Source: UBA5734 sp964528645 (lineage in GTDB: Bacteria > Bacillota > Clostridia > Saccharofermentanales > UBA5734). From it: a stretch of DNA of 10,940 bases. Where the stretch lies: positions 1 through 10,940 of the forward strand of contig CAZGSR010000058.1 of NCBI GenBank assembly GCA_964528645.1. The letters run 5' to 3'. Position numbers and translations under genes: made by a program. The notes under the pieces were generated by a model. The model was not told the origin of the DNA and did not search any database. It saw nothing but the letters and a program-made list of their open reading frames with translations. This document shows positions 1 to 7,198 of this stretch, one piece after another. Each line of letters opens with the position of its first letter. Position 1 is the first letter of the stretch.

Positions 1-65
<65 letters not shown>

Positions 66-83
66 GAGTTGGGTAACATCGCT

Positions 84-112
84 ATTATAGGGGGCCGGCT
101 GGAGGCTGTCAA
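84..112 (-). promoter_or_regulatory. Perfect consensus sigma-70 promoter for tRNA-Ala
   Basis: On the minus strand a TTGACA box (107-112) and a TATAAT box (84-89) are separated by exactly 17 bases. The -10 box ends 18 bases before the 5' end of tRNA-Ala, so the primary transcript would carry a short leader of about 10-12 nt. Both hexamers match consensus at every position, as expected for a strongly expressed stable RNA. Confidence 0.92.
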
Positions 113-130
113 CCTGCACAGGAGCTGCAA

Positions 131-150
131 TCAGCTGGTAATCAAGCTGA
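131..150 (-). repeat. Small inverted repeat after the acyl-CoA synthetase stop
   Basis: A 6-bp inverted repeat (TCAGCT at 131-136, AGCTGA at 145-150) with an 8-nt loop lies just downstream of the synthetase stop. No U-tract follows on the minus strand, so it does not qualify as an intrinsic terminator. The araD-synthetase transcript could read on into the tRNA-Ala promoter region. Confidence 0.3.
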
Positions 151-163
151 ATACCTTACTATT

Positions 164-1960
164 TCAGGCCCTTTCGGACTTGCCTTCCGCCGCCTTGGCT
201 GCCTCCAGTTTCGCCAGTTCCTGACGCTCAAGTTCGATGAAATCGATCTTGCCGACCTTGGTGCGCGGTAGTTCATCGCGGAACTCGATTTCTTTCGGAA
301 TGGCGTAGGGGATCAGGGCCTGCTCACATTTTTGCAGGATTTGGCTGCGCAGCTGCTCTGGGTCGGCATGGGGATTTTCCGGCACGACGAAGGCTTTGAC
401 GATCTGCATTTTGTAGGGGTGCGGGACACCGATGGCACAGGCCAGACGGACGCCAGGCACGCTGGCGATGACGTCTTCGACTTGGGAGGGAAAGACGGGC
501 ACGCCGGAGACCTTGAGGATGCGTTTCATGCGCTGTTTGAAATGGAAATAGCCATCGTCGTCCATGAAACCATAGTCACCGGTATGGACCCAGTCGAGGC
601 CGTCGGCATGGATGCGAATGGTCTGGGCGGTGGCAGTTTCGTCGTGGAGATAGCCGATCATCCGGGTCGGGGCATGGATGCAGAATTCGCCATCCTGGCC
701 ATTGGGGACCGTAGCCAGGGTCTGGGGATCGATGACTTTCATCAGGACATCGGACAACGGCAGGCCGACGGTTTCGGCCCGGGCTTCGAGCTGGGGATTG
801 ACGGCACAGACAGTGACGGTCTCGGTCAGGCCATAGCCTTCGCGCAGGGAGCAGGACGCGCCCCGGGCCTGGATGAAGGTGTCGAAGCGCTGCTTGAGAT
901 CGGCCGTCAGGGTGTCTCCACCGCAGAAAACAGCTTTGAGGCAGGAGAGATCGGCGTTTTTCAGGTGATGGTTGCGGAGAATCCCTTCGAACAGAGTGGG
1001 GACTGCAGCGATGAAGCTAGGTTTTTCCTTGACAATAATTTTGGCCAGGACATCGGGCGAGAACTGGGGCACCAGAATACAGCGCATGCCATTGGCCAGC
1101 ATGGTGTGCATGCCCATGCACAGTCCGAAGCCATGGAACAGGGGCAGGATCATGACCATGGCCATGCCCGTGGGATCGAAATGCTCGTCATTGGCCTGGC
1201 CGATAATTTGCGGGCCCTGGATCGCCAGGGCATTGAAATTGAACGAGGAAAGCATGATGGTCTTCGGTTCACCGGTGGTGCCGCCGCTGTGCAGATAGAC
1301 GGCGCAGGCCTTGGGGTCGATCATCCGCTCATAGGGTTTGCGGTCGGCAAAGACCTGGGACGGATCGCGCTGGCCCAAGGCGAGGAAGTCCTGCCATTGG
1401 ATATAAGTCGACTCGCTGGGGACGGGTTTGATCTTGCGCCCCTTGGTCAGCTTGAACAGCAGGCGGGTCAGCGGTTTCATGTCATCGGCTACGGAACAGG
1501 CGATGACTTTGCGCAGGCTCGCCTGCGAGAGCATGTCTAGTTGCTTGGGCAGCAGGGCGTCGAGAATAATCAGATACTCTGATCCGGCGGTGCGCAGGAA
1601 GTGCTGCAATTCTTCCGGCGGTGACAGGGGATGGACCATGTTGCAGATCCCGCCGAGGCGGTTGACCGCATAGAAGAAGACAACAGCCTGGGGAATATTG
1701 GGCAGGCAGATCGTGGCGACCTGGCCGGGTTTGAAACCCAGGACAGTCAAGGCTTCGGCTGCTTCCTCGATTTGCTCATGCACAGCCAGATAGGTGAATG
1801 TCCGGCCGAAATAAGTCAGGGCAGGATAATCGGGGAAGCGGTTGGCCGCCTTGAGGAACAGCTCGTACAAGGTCAGGTCGGGATAGGCGAGCGTGGGCTC
1901 AAACCAGGGGTCGTAATGGGCTGTCCACGGTGTCGGAATAACGGGTCGGTCAGGCGTCAT
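164..1960 (-). CDS. Long-chain-type fatty acid-CoA ligase (AMP-binding, ANL superfamily)
   Basis: A 598-aa adenylate-forming enzyme predicted to activate a carboxylic acid, probably a fatty acid, with ATP and then load it onto CoA in the cytoplasm. Visible motifs are the P-loop HSGGTTGEPK (about 224-233), the adenylate motif YGLTET (about 376-381), HTGD (459-462), and the C-terminal catalytic lysine in RTKVGKID (K571). Length and order fit the FadD-like class. The substrate cannot be read from the sequence. The ATG at 1960 was chosen because an AAAGG element sits 8 bases upstream. A longer frame reaches 2038 but would run into the end of araD. The araD stop lies only 4 bases upstream of this start, so the two are very likely cotranscribed. 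The C-terminus ends in an Ala/Lys/Glu-rich tail. The family call is firm and the chain-length call is tentative. Confidence 0.9.
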   Translation of the reverse strand: MTPDRPVIPTPWTAHYDPWFEPTLAYPDLTLYELFLKAANRFPDYPALTYFGRTFTYLAVHEQIEEAAEALTVLGFKPGQVATICLPNIPQAVVFFYAVNRLGGICNMVHPLSPPEELQHFLRTAGSEYLIILDALLPKQLDMLSQASLRKVIACSVADDMKPLTRLLFKLTKGRKIKPVPSESTYIQWQDFLALGQRDPSQVFADRKPYERMIDPKACAVYLHSGGTTGEPKTIMLSSFNFNALAIQGPQIIGQANDEHFDPTGMAMVMILPLFHGFGLCMGMHTMLANGMRCILVPQFSPDVLAKIIVKEKPSFIAAVPTLFEGILRNHHLKNADLSCLKAVFCGGDTLTADLKQRFDTFIQARGASCSLREGYGLTETVTVCAVNPQLEARAETVGLPLSDVLMKVIDPQTLATVPNGQDGEFCIHAPTRMIGYLHDETATAQTIRIHADGLDWVHTGDYGFMDDDGYFHFKQRMKRILKVSGVPVFPSQVEDVIASVPGVRLACAIGVPHPYKMQIVKAFVVPENPHADPEQLRSQILQKCEQALIPYAIPKEIEFRDELPRTKVGKIDFIELERQELAKLEAAKAAEGKSERA

Positions 1961-1964
1961 AGGG

Positions 1965-2666
1965 TCAGCCTTTCTGCTTTTGGCCGTAATAGGCAGTTTT
2001 GCCATGTTTTCGCAAATAATGCTTATCCAGGAGGTCACCCAGGATCGGCTGGACCTCCGGCTGGATCATCCGGGTATGCCAGGCCATCATGGCGCATTCC
2101 TCGAGGACGACGGCATTGACGACTGCTTCGTCGGCGTCGCGGCCCCAGGAATAGGGGCCATGGGCGGCGACCAGAACCGCTGGCACGGTCGCAGGATCGA
2201 GCTGACGCTCATCGAAGGTCTCGAGGATGACCTTGCCGATATTGCTTTCATAGTCGGTGTGGATTTCCTCGGCGGTCAGGGGGCGGGTGCAGGGGATCGT
2301 GCCGTAGAAATGGTCAGCGTGGCTGGTGCCAAACGCCGGCAGGTCCAGCTCGGCCTGGGCCCAGATCGTGGCCCAGCGGGAGCGCGTGTGCACGATGCCA
2401 CCAATGTCCGGGTAGCGGCGATACAGGGCCAGGTGAGTAGCCGTGTCGCTGCTCGGGCGATAGGTCCCACGCACGACCTTGCCCTCGAGGTCGAGGACGA
2501 CGATGTGACGGGCCAGGAGCTTTTCATAGGGGATGCCACTCGGCTTGATCGCGATCAGGCCTTGTTCACGGTCGATGGCGCTGACATTGCCCCAGGTATA
2601 GAGGACCAGCTGATGAGCTGGGAGTTCACGATTGGCAGTCAGGACTTGTTCGATCAGTCGTTCCAT
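1965..2666 (-). CDS. araD: L-ribulose-5-phosphate 4-epimerase (class II aldolase family)
   Basis: A 233-aa protein close in length to E. coli AraD (231 aa) and similar along its whole length. The family enzyme interconverts L-ribulose 5-phosphate and D-xylulose 5-phosphate, feeding arabinose-type sugars into the pentose phosphate pathway. Conserved landmarks are TWGNVSA (24-30), KPSG (41-44), PSSDT with D74, HADHFYGTIPCTR with D118, AAHGPYSWG with H169, and the C-terminal HYLRKHG...AYYGQ. The oddity is at 90-101: family enzymes have two zinc ligands in the pattern VHTHS, and here it reads VHTRS. H93 is kept, but R95 replaces the histidine equivalent to E. coli H97. Activity may therefore be altered. 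The start at 2666 is preceded by GGAGG with an 11-base gap. No other arabinose genes are visible; the partner gene downstream is an acyl-CoA ligase. Confidence 0.9.
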   Translation of the reverse strand: MERLIEQVLTANRELPAHQLVLYTWGNVSAIDREQGLIAIKPSGIPYEKLLARHIVVLDLEGKVVRGTYRPSSDTATHLALYRRYPDIGGIVHTRSRWATIWAQAELDLPAFGTSHADHFYGTIPCTRPLTAEEIHTDYESNIGKVILETFDERQLDPATVPAVLVAAHGPYSWGRDADEAVVNAVVLEECAMMAWHTRMIQPEVQPILGDLLDKHYLRKHGKTAYYGQKQKG

Positions 2667-2691
2667 AATGAGTCGATCCTCCCTGATGGGT

Positions 2692-2720
2692 TTTCTATCT
2701 ATTGGCATTACCATTATAAT
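2692..2720 (+). promoter_or_regulatory. Probable radA promoter
   Basis: A perfect TATAAT -10 box lies at 2715-2720. Its best -35 candidate at 17-base spacing is weak (TTTCTA, 2692-2697). The predicted transcription start near 2727 leaves a leader of about 28 bases before the radA ATG, containing the AAGGAG ribosome binding site. The -10 box lies within the palindrome CATTATAATG (2712-2721), which is shared with the opposing promoter. Confidence 0.65.
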
Positions 2721-2741
2721 GAAAATACCGATGACCCGCAA
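2713..2741 (-). promoter_or_regulatory. Probable araD promoter, overlapping the radA promoter
   Basis: On the minus strand a perfect TATAAT (plus positions 2713-2718) is preceded at 17 bases by TTGCGG (2736-2741), which matches the first three bases of the -35 consensus. Transcription would start near 2706, giving a leader of about 40 bases before araD. The -10 box is the other half of the same palindrome used on the plus strand. Confidence 0.6.
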
Positions 2742-2754
2742 AGGAGATCCCAAG

Positions 2755-4167
2755 ATGGCCAAAGCCAAGACCCGATTTTTCTGCACCGATTGTGGCCATG
2801 AGGCCAGCGGCTGGCTGGGCAAATGTCCCGGCTGTGGCGCCTGGAACACCCTCGTTGAGGAAAGGGTGGTCACCGGTTCCATCAGCACCAAGCCATCGCG
2901 CCGCACGAGCTGGCTGGATGAGGGGCCCATGGCGGGAGTCTCTGGGGCGGGCCGTACCGAGGTCATCAATCTCGGCCAAGTCGTCGCCGACCGCAAAACC
3001 CGCCTGTCCAGTGGCTTGTCCGAGCTCGACCGGGTACTGGGCGGCGGCTTTGTCCGCGGGTCCCTGATCCTGCTGGGCGGTGACCCTGGCATCGGCAAAT
3101 CGACTTTGCTCCTGCAGGTCCTGGGCCTGCTGCCCCCAGAAACCAAGACGCTCTATATCTCTGGCGAAGAATCTCCGGAACAGATCCGGCTGCGCGCAGA
3201 TCGTCTGGGCACACCGGCAGAACGGGTGCAGCTGCTTGCGGCAACGGATTTTGAAACCGTCGCTGCTGCGTTGGAAAAGAACCGGCCCCAGCTGGCGATT
3301 GTCGATTCGATCCAGACCCTGTATGTCGAGGAGATCAGCTCGGCCCCGGGCAGTGTCAGCCAAGTACGGGAAGCTGCCGCCGGATTGCTGCGCCTGGCCA
3401 AGAACCTGGGCATCACGATCGTCCTGGTCGGCCATGTCACCAAGGATGGTGCGATCGCTGGCCCCCGCGTGCTCGAGCATATGGTGGACACCGTCCTCTA
3501 TTTCGAGGGCGAGCGGCACCAGGACATCCGCATGCTGCGCGCGGTCAAGAACCGTTTCGGTGCGACGGATGAGCTGGGGCTCTTTGAAATGAGCGATGCC
3601 GGCCTGACTTGCGTCGCCAATGCCTCGGAAGCGTTGCTCAATGGCCGTCCCCTGGCGGTGCCTGGATCGGTGATCACCGCCTGTCTTGAGGGTACCCGTC
3701 CCCTGCTGGTTGAACTGCAGGCCCTGCTCAATGTCACCACCTACGCCACGCCGCTGCGCATGGCCCAGGGGATCGAGCGCAACCGCCTGTCCATGCTCCT
3801 GGCCGTCGTCGAGAAAAAACTCGGTCTCGGCCTGGGCAATCTCGATGCCTATCTCAACGTGGTCGGAGGCCTGAAAATCTCTGAAACAGCCGCGGATCTG
3901 GCCATCGTCAGCGCGGTCATCTCCAGCGTTAAAAACCGTCCGGTCAAGGCGCAGACGATCATCCTCGGTGAGATCGGACTGGCAGGAGAGGTGCGGTCCG
4001 TCAGCCAGCTCGACCGCCGGATTTCCGAAGCCAGCCGCTTGGGATTTGACTATTTTCTAGTCCCGGCCAGCAGTCGCACCGCCTTGGCCAAGGTCAAACT
4101 GCCTGACTCGTGCGAGATCTACTACATCGACCGGATGACCGAAGCTCTCGATATTTTGTTTGAATGA
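2755..4167 (+). CDS. radA: DNA repair/recombination ATPase RadA (Sms)
   Basis: A 470-aa protein, slightly longer than the usual ~455-460 aa. RadA is a cytoplasmic RecA-like ATPase and helicase that processes branched recombination intermediates. Domains in order: a C4 zinc finger (C10, C13, C24, C27), a RecA-like core with Walker A GGDPGIGKST (108-117) and Walker B around D184 in LAIVDSIQTL, the RadA-specific KNRFG motif (265-269), and a C-terminal Lon-protease-like domain (from about 290) containing EIGLAGEVR. In known RadA proteins the Lon-like domain is structural rather than proteolytic. The ATG at 2755 has AAGGAG eight bases upstream and starts directly before the zinc finger. Longer in-frame starts upstream would overlap araD and add unrelated residues. 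ispD follows 15 bases downstream, so the two form an operon. Confidence 0.97.
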   Translation: MAKAKTRFFCTDCGHEASGWLGKCPGCGAWNTLVEERVVTGSISTKPSRRTSWLDEGPMAGVSGAGRTEVINLGQVVADRKTRLSSGLSELDRVLGGGFVRGSLILLGGDPGIGKSTLLLQVLGLLPPETKTLYISGEESPEQIRLRADRLGTPAERVQLLAATDFETVAAALEKNRPQLAIVDSIQTLYVEEISSAPGSVSQVREAAAGLLRLAKNLGITIVLVGHVTKDGAIAGPRVLEHMVDTVLYFEGERHQDIRMLRAVKNRFGATDELGLFEMSDAGLTCVANASEALLNGRPLAVPGSVITACLEGTRPLLVELQALLNVTTYATPLRMAQGIERNRLSMLLAVVEKKLGLGLGNLDAYLNVVGGLKISETAADLAIVSAVISSVKNRPVKAQTIILGEIGLAGEVRSVSQLDRRISEASRLGFDYFLVPASSRTALAKVKLPDSCEIYYIDRMTEALDILFE

Positions 4168-4182
4168 TGGAGGTAGCCCGCC

Positions 4183-4929
4183 ATGACTGGACAACCCATG
4201 CCCCCCTCAACCCCTGCAGAGCCTGTCCCAGTCTATGTGGTCATTCCTGCCGCTGGCAGTGGCAGCCGGATGGGCGCTGGCCACAACAAGCAATTTCTCG
4301 AAGTCGGAGGCTTGCCCCTGATTATCCGGACGTTGCTGGCTTTTGAGATGCATAGCCAGGTGACAGGATACGTGGTTGTGACTGCTGCTGATGAAAGCGA
4401 AGCAATGGCGCTGCTGATCCAGCGCTTTGATCTGCGCAAGCTGATCGCCCTGGCCGATGGCGGGGAAACCCGCCAGGCATCGGTGCTGTCCGGCTTGCGC
4501 CAGCTCCAGATCATGCGCCCTGATGCCGCCTCCAGCGTGGTCCTGGTCCATGATGGCGCCCGCTGTTTTGTCACAGGTGTGATCCTGGATCGCTGTATTG
4601 CTGCCATCGCCGAAAAGGGCGGTGCATGTGGCGCTGCCGTCCCTGTCAAAGATACCATCAAAGTCGTCAGTCCGGACGGTAGCATCGAGCAGACCCTGGA
4701 CCGCAGCCGGCTCTGGGCGATGCAGACACCCCAGGGTGCGTATTACAGTCAGCTTCTTGCAGCGTACGAACAGCTCGAAAAAGATGGCCGCCAGGTGACG
4801 GATGACCTGGCAGCCATGGAAGCAGTCGGCCAGCCGACCTGGCTCGTGGCTGGCGACTACACCAATATCAAGATGACCACGCCGGAAGATCTGGTGATCG
4901 GTGAAGCGATCGCGGGTGTGATGCGTTGA
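4183..4929 (+). CDS. ispD: 2-C-methyl-D-erythritol 4-phosphate cytidylyltransferase
   Basis: A 248-aa MEP-pathway enzyme that joins MEP to CTP, giving CDP-methylerythritol and pyrophosphate. Seen in the sequence: the nucleotide-binding loop IPAAGSGSRMG (21-31) with R29, K36 in NKQF, the LVHDGARCF segment (canonically VHDAARP), AAVPVKDTIK, QTPQGAYY, VTDDLAAME, and the C-terminal GDYTNIKMTTPEDL carrying the usual substrate-contacting lysine and Thr. The N-terminus has about 15 extra residues rich in Pro before the Rossmann-like strand. The start is supported by GGAGG ending 9 bases upstream (4169-4173). It lies 15 bases after radA and is probably cotranscribed with it. Its stop faces the ispF stop with two bases between. 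Confidence 0.96.
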   Translation: MTGQPMPPSTPAEPVPVYVVIPAAGSGSRMGAGHNKQFLEVGGLPLIIRTLLAFEMHSQVTGYVVVTAADESEAMALLIQRFDLRKLIALADGGETRQASVLSGLRQLQIMRPDAASSVVLVHDGARCFVTGVILDRCIAAIAEKGGACGAAVPVKDTIKVVSPDGSIEQTLDRSRLWAMQTPQGAYYSQLLAAYEQLEKDGRQVTDDLAAMEAVGQPTWLVAGDYTNIKMTTPEDLVIGEAIAGVMR

Positions 4930-4931
4930 CT

Positions 4932-5456
4932 TTATTCCGTTTCAAGCCGCCTGGCCGTCAGAATGCAGAAAACCTGCAGTCCGTCGCCACGGCCAAAATC
5001 AGTCAGTCCTTCGCCAGTCGTCGCTGTGATCCCGACGTCGTGCGGCTCGATGCCCACAAGCGGGGCGATCGATTCACGCATCGAGTCGATCCAGGCCGAC
5101 AGGTGGGGTCGCTTGCCCTCGATGGTGAACGACAGTTGCGTGATCTGCCAATCCCCCAGATCTTGCAGGGCGCGTTCCAGATAGGCGCGGCTGTCGGTAA
5201 TCCCCTGCTCCAGGCACATCTGGTCACTGATTTTGCCGAGGATGTTTACACCGGTCAGTCCAGACACGGCATTGGTCAGGGCATGGAGGACAACATCGGC
5301 GTCACTGTTCCCTGCCAGGCCTGTCGCTGAAGGGATCACGAAACCACCCAGGAGCAGGGGGCGTGCGAGCTCCTCTGCTGTGGCAGCCCGATTTAGACGG
5401 TCGACAAAGCGGTGGCTGTCCTGGCCGATGGTGCTTCGATACTCGTATGCCATCAT
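4932..5456 (-). CDS. ispF: 2-C-methyl-D-erythritol 2,4-cyclodiphosphate synthase, divergent form
   Basis: A 174-aa IspF-family protein (E. coli 159 aa). The family cyclises CDP-methylerythritol 2-phosphate to methylerythritol cyclodiphosphate with release of CMP, as a trimer with a zinc site. The three zinc ligands are recognisable: D13 and H15 in GQDSHRF, and H58 in DVVLHALTN. The ATTGEGL...GRGDG block near the C-terminus keeps the conserved Glu. Departures from the common form: N50 replaces the His of the usual HSDGD motif, the FPDTDP segment is replaced by KISDQMCLEQG, and the AQAPKM cytidine-pocket segment is replaced by IEGKRPHL. It may be a distinct clostridial subfamily rather than a decayed gene, because the reading frame is intact. 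The start overlaps the upstream synthetase stop by one base (TGATG), which suggests translational coupling. A second ATG follows immediately at 5453. Confidence 0.85.
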   Translation of the reverse strand: MMAYEYRSTIGQDSHRFVDRLNRAATAEELARPLLLGGFVIPSATGLAGNSDADVVLHALTNAVSGLTGVNILGKISDQMCLEQGITDSRAYLERALQDLGDWQITQLSFTIEGKRPHLSAWIDSMRESIAPLVGIEPHDVGITATTGEGLTDFGRGDGLQVFCILTARRLETE

Positions 5457-7138
5457 CAGTCATCCGTCTCCGGAGCTTCGGGTCCGGTTGATTTGCCCTG
5501 GCGGATCTCCACGCGGCGGATTTTGCCGCTGATCGTTTTCGGCAATTCGGTGACGAACTCCAGGATGCGCGGGTATTTATAGGGCGCGGTGTGCGTCTTG
5601 ACATAATTTTGCAGTTCGATTTTCAGGGCCTCGCTGGCGGCATAGCCCCTGGCCAGGACGACGGTGGCCTTGACCACCTGGCCGCGGTCTGGATCCGGTA
5701 CGCCGGTGATGGCGCATTCGAGGACAGCCGGGTGCTCCATCAGGACACTTTCGACCTCGAAAGGTCCGATCCGGTAGCCAGAGCTTTTGATGATGTCATC
5801 CGCCCGGCCGACAAACCAGAGGTAGCCTTCTTCATCCTGCCAGGCCAGGTCACCGGTATGGTAGACGCCGTCATGCCAGACTCGAGCAGTCAGGTCAGGA
5901 TCGCGGTAATAGCCACGGAACATACCGGGCAAGGTGTCCGGTTCGATCCGGATGCAGATCTCGCCGGATTGGCCAGGGTCCACTTCCCGCCCTGCGTCGT
6001 CGAGCAGCACAATGTTGTAAACCGGTGAGGGTTTGCCCATGGAGCCGGGTTTGGTCTTCATCCAGTAATTGGTCACCACTGCCAGCGTCATCTCGGTCTG
6101 GCCGTAGCCTTCCTTGAGCTCGAGGCCGGTGGCCCGGAGAAACTGCTCATAGACTTCCGGATTGAGGGCTTCGCCAGCGATCGTGCAGTGCTGGAGGTGA
6201 GACAGGTCGTACTGGGCCAGATCCTCTTTGATCAGGAAGCGATACAGCGTCGGCGGGGCACAGAAGGTTGTGACACGGTCGTCCTGCAGCCTGGCCAGCA
6301 AGGCCTGGGGAACGAACCGGTCGTAATCATAGACATAAACACCGGCTTCCATCAGCCACTGGCCGTAGATCTTGCCCCAGGCGGATTTGGCCCAGCCGGT
6401 GTCTGCAACCGTCAGATGCAGGCCGTCCGGATCAACCCGGTGCCAGTAGCGGGCGGTCGGGATGTGGCCGATCGGGTAGGTGAAGTCATGGGTGACCATT
6501 TTCGGCATGCCTGTTGTGCCAGAGGTGAAGTAGAGCAGCATCCTGTCCTTGTTGCCTGGAGCCTCATCGCCTGTAGGCCTGACAAAAGGCTGGCTCTGGT
6601 CCAGGCCATTCTGGAAGGACAGCCAACCATCTCTACTGCCATGGACCATAACCCGGACCAGTTTCTGACCAGTCAGGGTGGCTGCTTCATCGACATGGGC
6701 TGCGATCTCTCCCTCACCGGTGCAGATGACGGCTTTGATATCAGCCGCCTGGTAGCGGTAGGTCAAGTCCTTGACCTGCAGCTGGTTGGTCGCGGGAATC
6801 GCCACGGCACCGATTTTGTGCAAGGCCAGGATGGCAAACCAGAATTCATAATGTCGCTTCAGGATCAGCATGACAGGGTCGCCCTTTTTCAGGCCTAGCG
6901 ATTGGAAAAAGGCCGCCGTCCGGTCACTTTGCTCTTTTAAATCTGCAAAGGTGAAGGTTCTGGACTCCCCTGCCTCATTGCACCAGTGCATCGCCCGGCG
7001 GCCGGGCTCAGCTGCAGCGATGGCATCGACGACATCGTAGGCAAAATTGAACGGACCTGGCACTTTGAGCTGGTAGTCTGTGACGACGCCGTTGGCATCG
7101 ACTGTTTCATCGAGAAAGCGCTGATAAAGATGCAGCAT
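5456..7138 (-). CDS. Medium-chain-type acyl-CoA synthetase (ACSM/MACS-like, AMP-binding)
   Basis: A 560-aa adenylate-forming ligase, different in subfamily from the other synthetase in this window. Motifs: P-loop TSGTTGMPK (205-213), DTGWAKSAWGKIYGQW (246-261), which is typical of the medium-chain/ACSM group, AGEAL (321-325), EGYGQTEM (343-350), HTGD (427-430), GRADDIIKSSGYRIGPFE (444-461), and the C-terminal catalytic K539 in TISGKIR. It is predicted to convert a carboxylic acid, ATP and CoA to acyl-CoA, AMP and PPi in the cytosol. The exact acid (short or medium chain, or aromatic) is unknown. Two ATGs are possible. The one at 7138 is preferred because AGGAG (7148-7152) is 9 bases upstream; the ATG at 7144 would leave a 3-base gap. 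The gene sits between an XRE-cupin regulator gene (60 bases upstream) and ispF (overlapping by 1 base). Confidence 0.93.
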   Translation of the reverse strand: MLHLYQRFLDETVDANGVVTDYQLKVPGPFNFAYDVVDAIAAAEPGRRAMHWCNEAGESRTFTFADLKEQSDRTAAFFQSLGLKKGDPVMLILKRHYEFWFAILALHKIGAVAIPATNQLQVKDLTYRYQAADIKAVICTGEGEIAAHVDEAATLTGQKLVRVMVHGSRDGWLSFQNGLDQSQPFVRPTGDEAPGNKDRMLLYFTSGTTGMPKMVTHDFTYPIGHIPTARYWHRVDPDGLHLTVADTGWAKSAWGKIYGQWLMEAGVYVYDYDRFVPQALLARLQDDRVTTFCAPPTLYRFLIKEDLAQYDLSHLQHCTIAGEALNPEVYEQFLRATGLELKEGYGQTEMTLAVVTNYWMKTKPGSMGKPSPVYNIVLLDDAGREVDPGQSGEICIRIEPDTLPGMFRGYYRDPDLTARVWHDGVYHTGDLAWQDEEGYLWFVGRADDIIKSSGYRIGPFEVESVLMEHPAVLECAITGVPDPDRGQVVKATVVLARGYAASEALKIELQNYVKTHTAPYKYPRILEFVTELPKTISGKIRRVEIRQGKSTGPEAPETDD

Positions 7139-7147
7139 GGTCATTAA

Positions 7148-7152
7148 CTCCT
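7148..7152 (-). promoter_or_regulatory. Ribosome binding site deciding the ACSM-like synthetase start
   Basis: AGGAG on the minus strand lies 9 bases from the ATG at 7138 but only 3 bases from the ATG at 7144. This favours the shorter protein by two residues. Confidence 0.7.
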
Positions 7153-7198
7153 GTCATTTCACTTTTCTTGTCCGATTATGATGGACTACGAGTCGAAT

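Noticed and set aside
131..150. Intrinsic terminator after the acyl-CoA ligase gene
   Set aside because: The stem is only 6 bp and no T-run follows on the minus strand.
332..1540. A 402-codon open frame on the plus strand antisense to the long-chain-type acyl-CoA ligase
   Set aside because: Its protein is biased, shows no family motifs and lies entirely opposite a clear gene; GC-rich codon use leaves such antisense frames open.
1961..2038. Longer start of the acyl-CoA ligase at 2038
   Set aside because: It would overlap the araD coding end by over 70 bases; the ATG at 1960 has a spaced AAAGG element and begins at the conserved part.
2632..2754. N-terminally extended RadA starting at 2632
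   Set aside because: The extension overlaps araD and the shared promoter; the ATG at 2755 has AAGGAG at 8 bases and begins right before the zinc finger.
6188..6898. A 236-codon plus-strand frame opposite the ACSM-like synthetase
   Set aside because: Shadow of the real gene: no ribosome binding site, no motif, and composition typical of an antisense frame.
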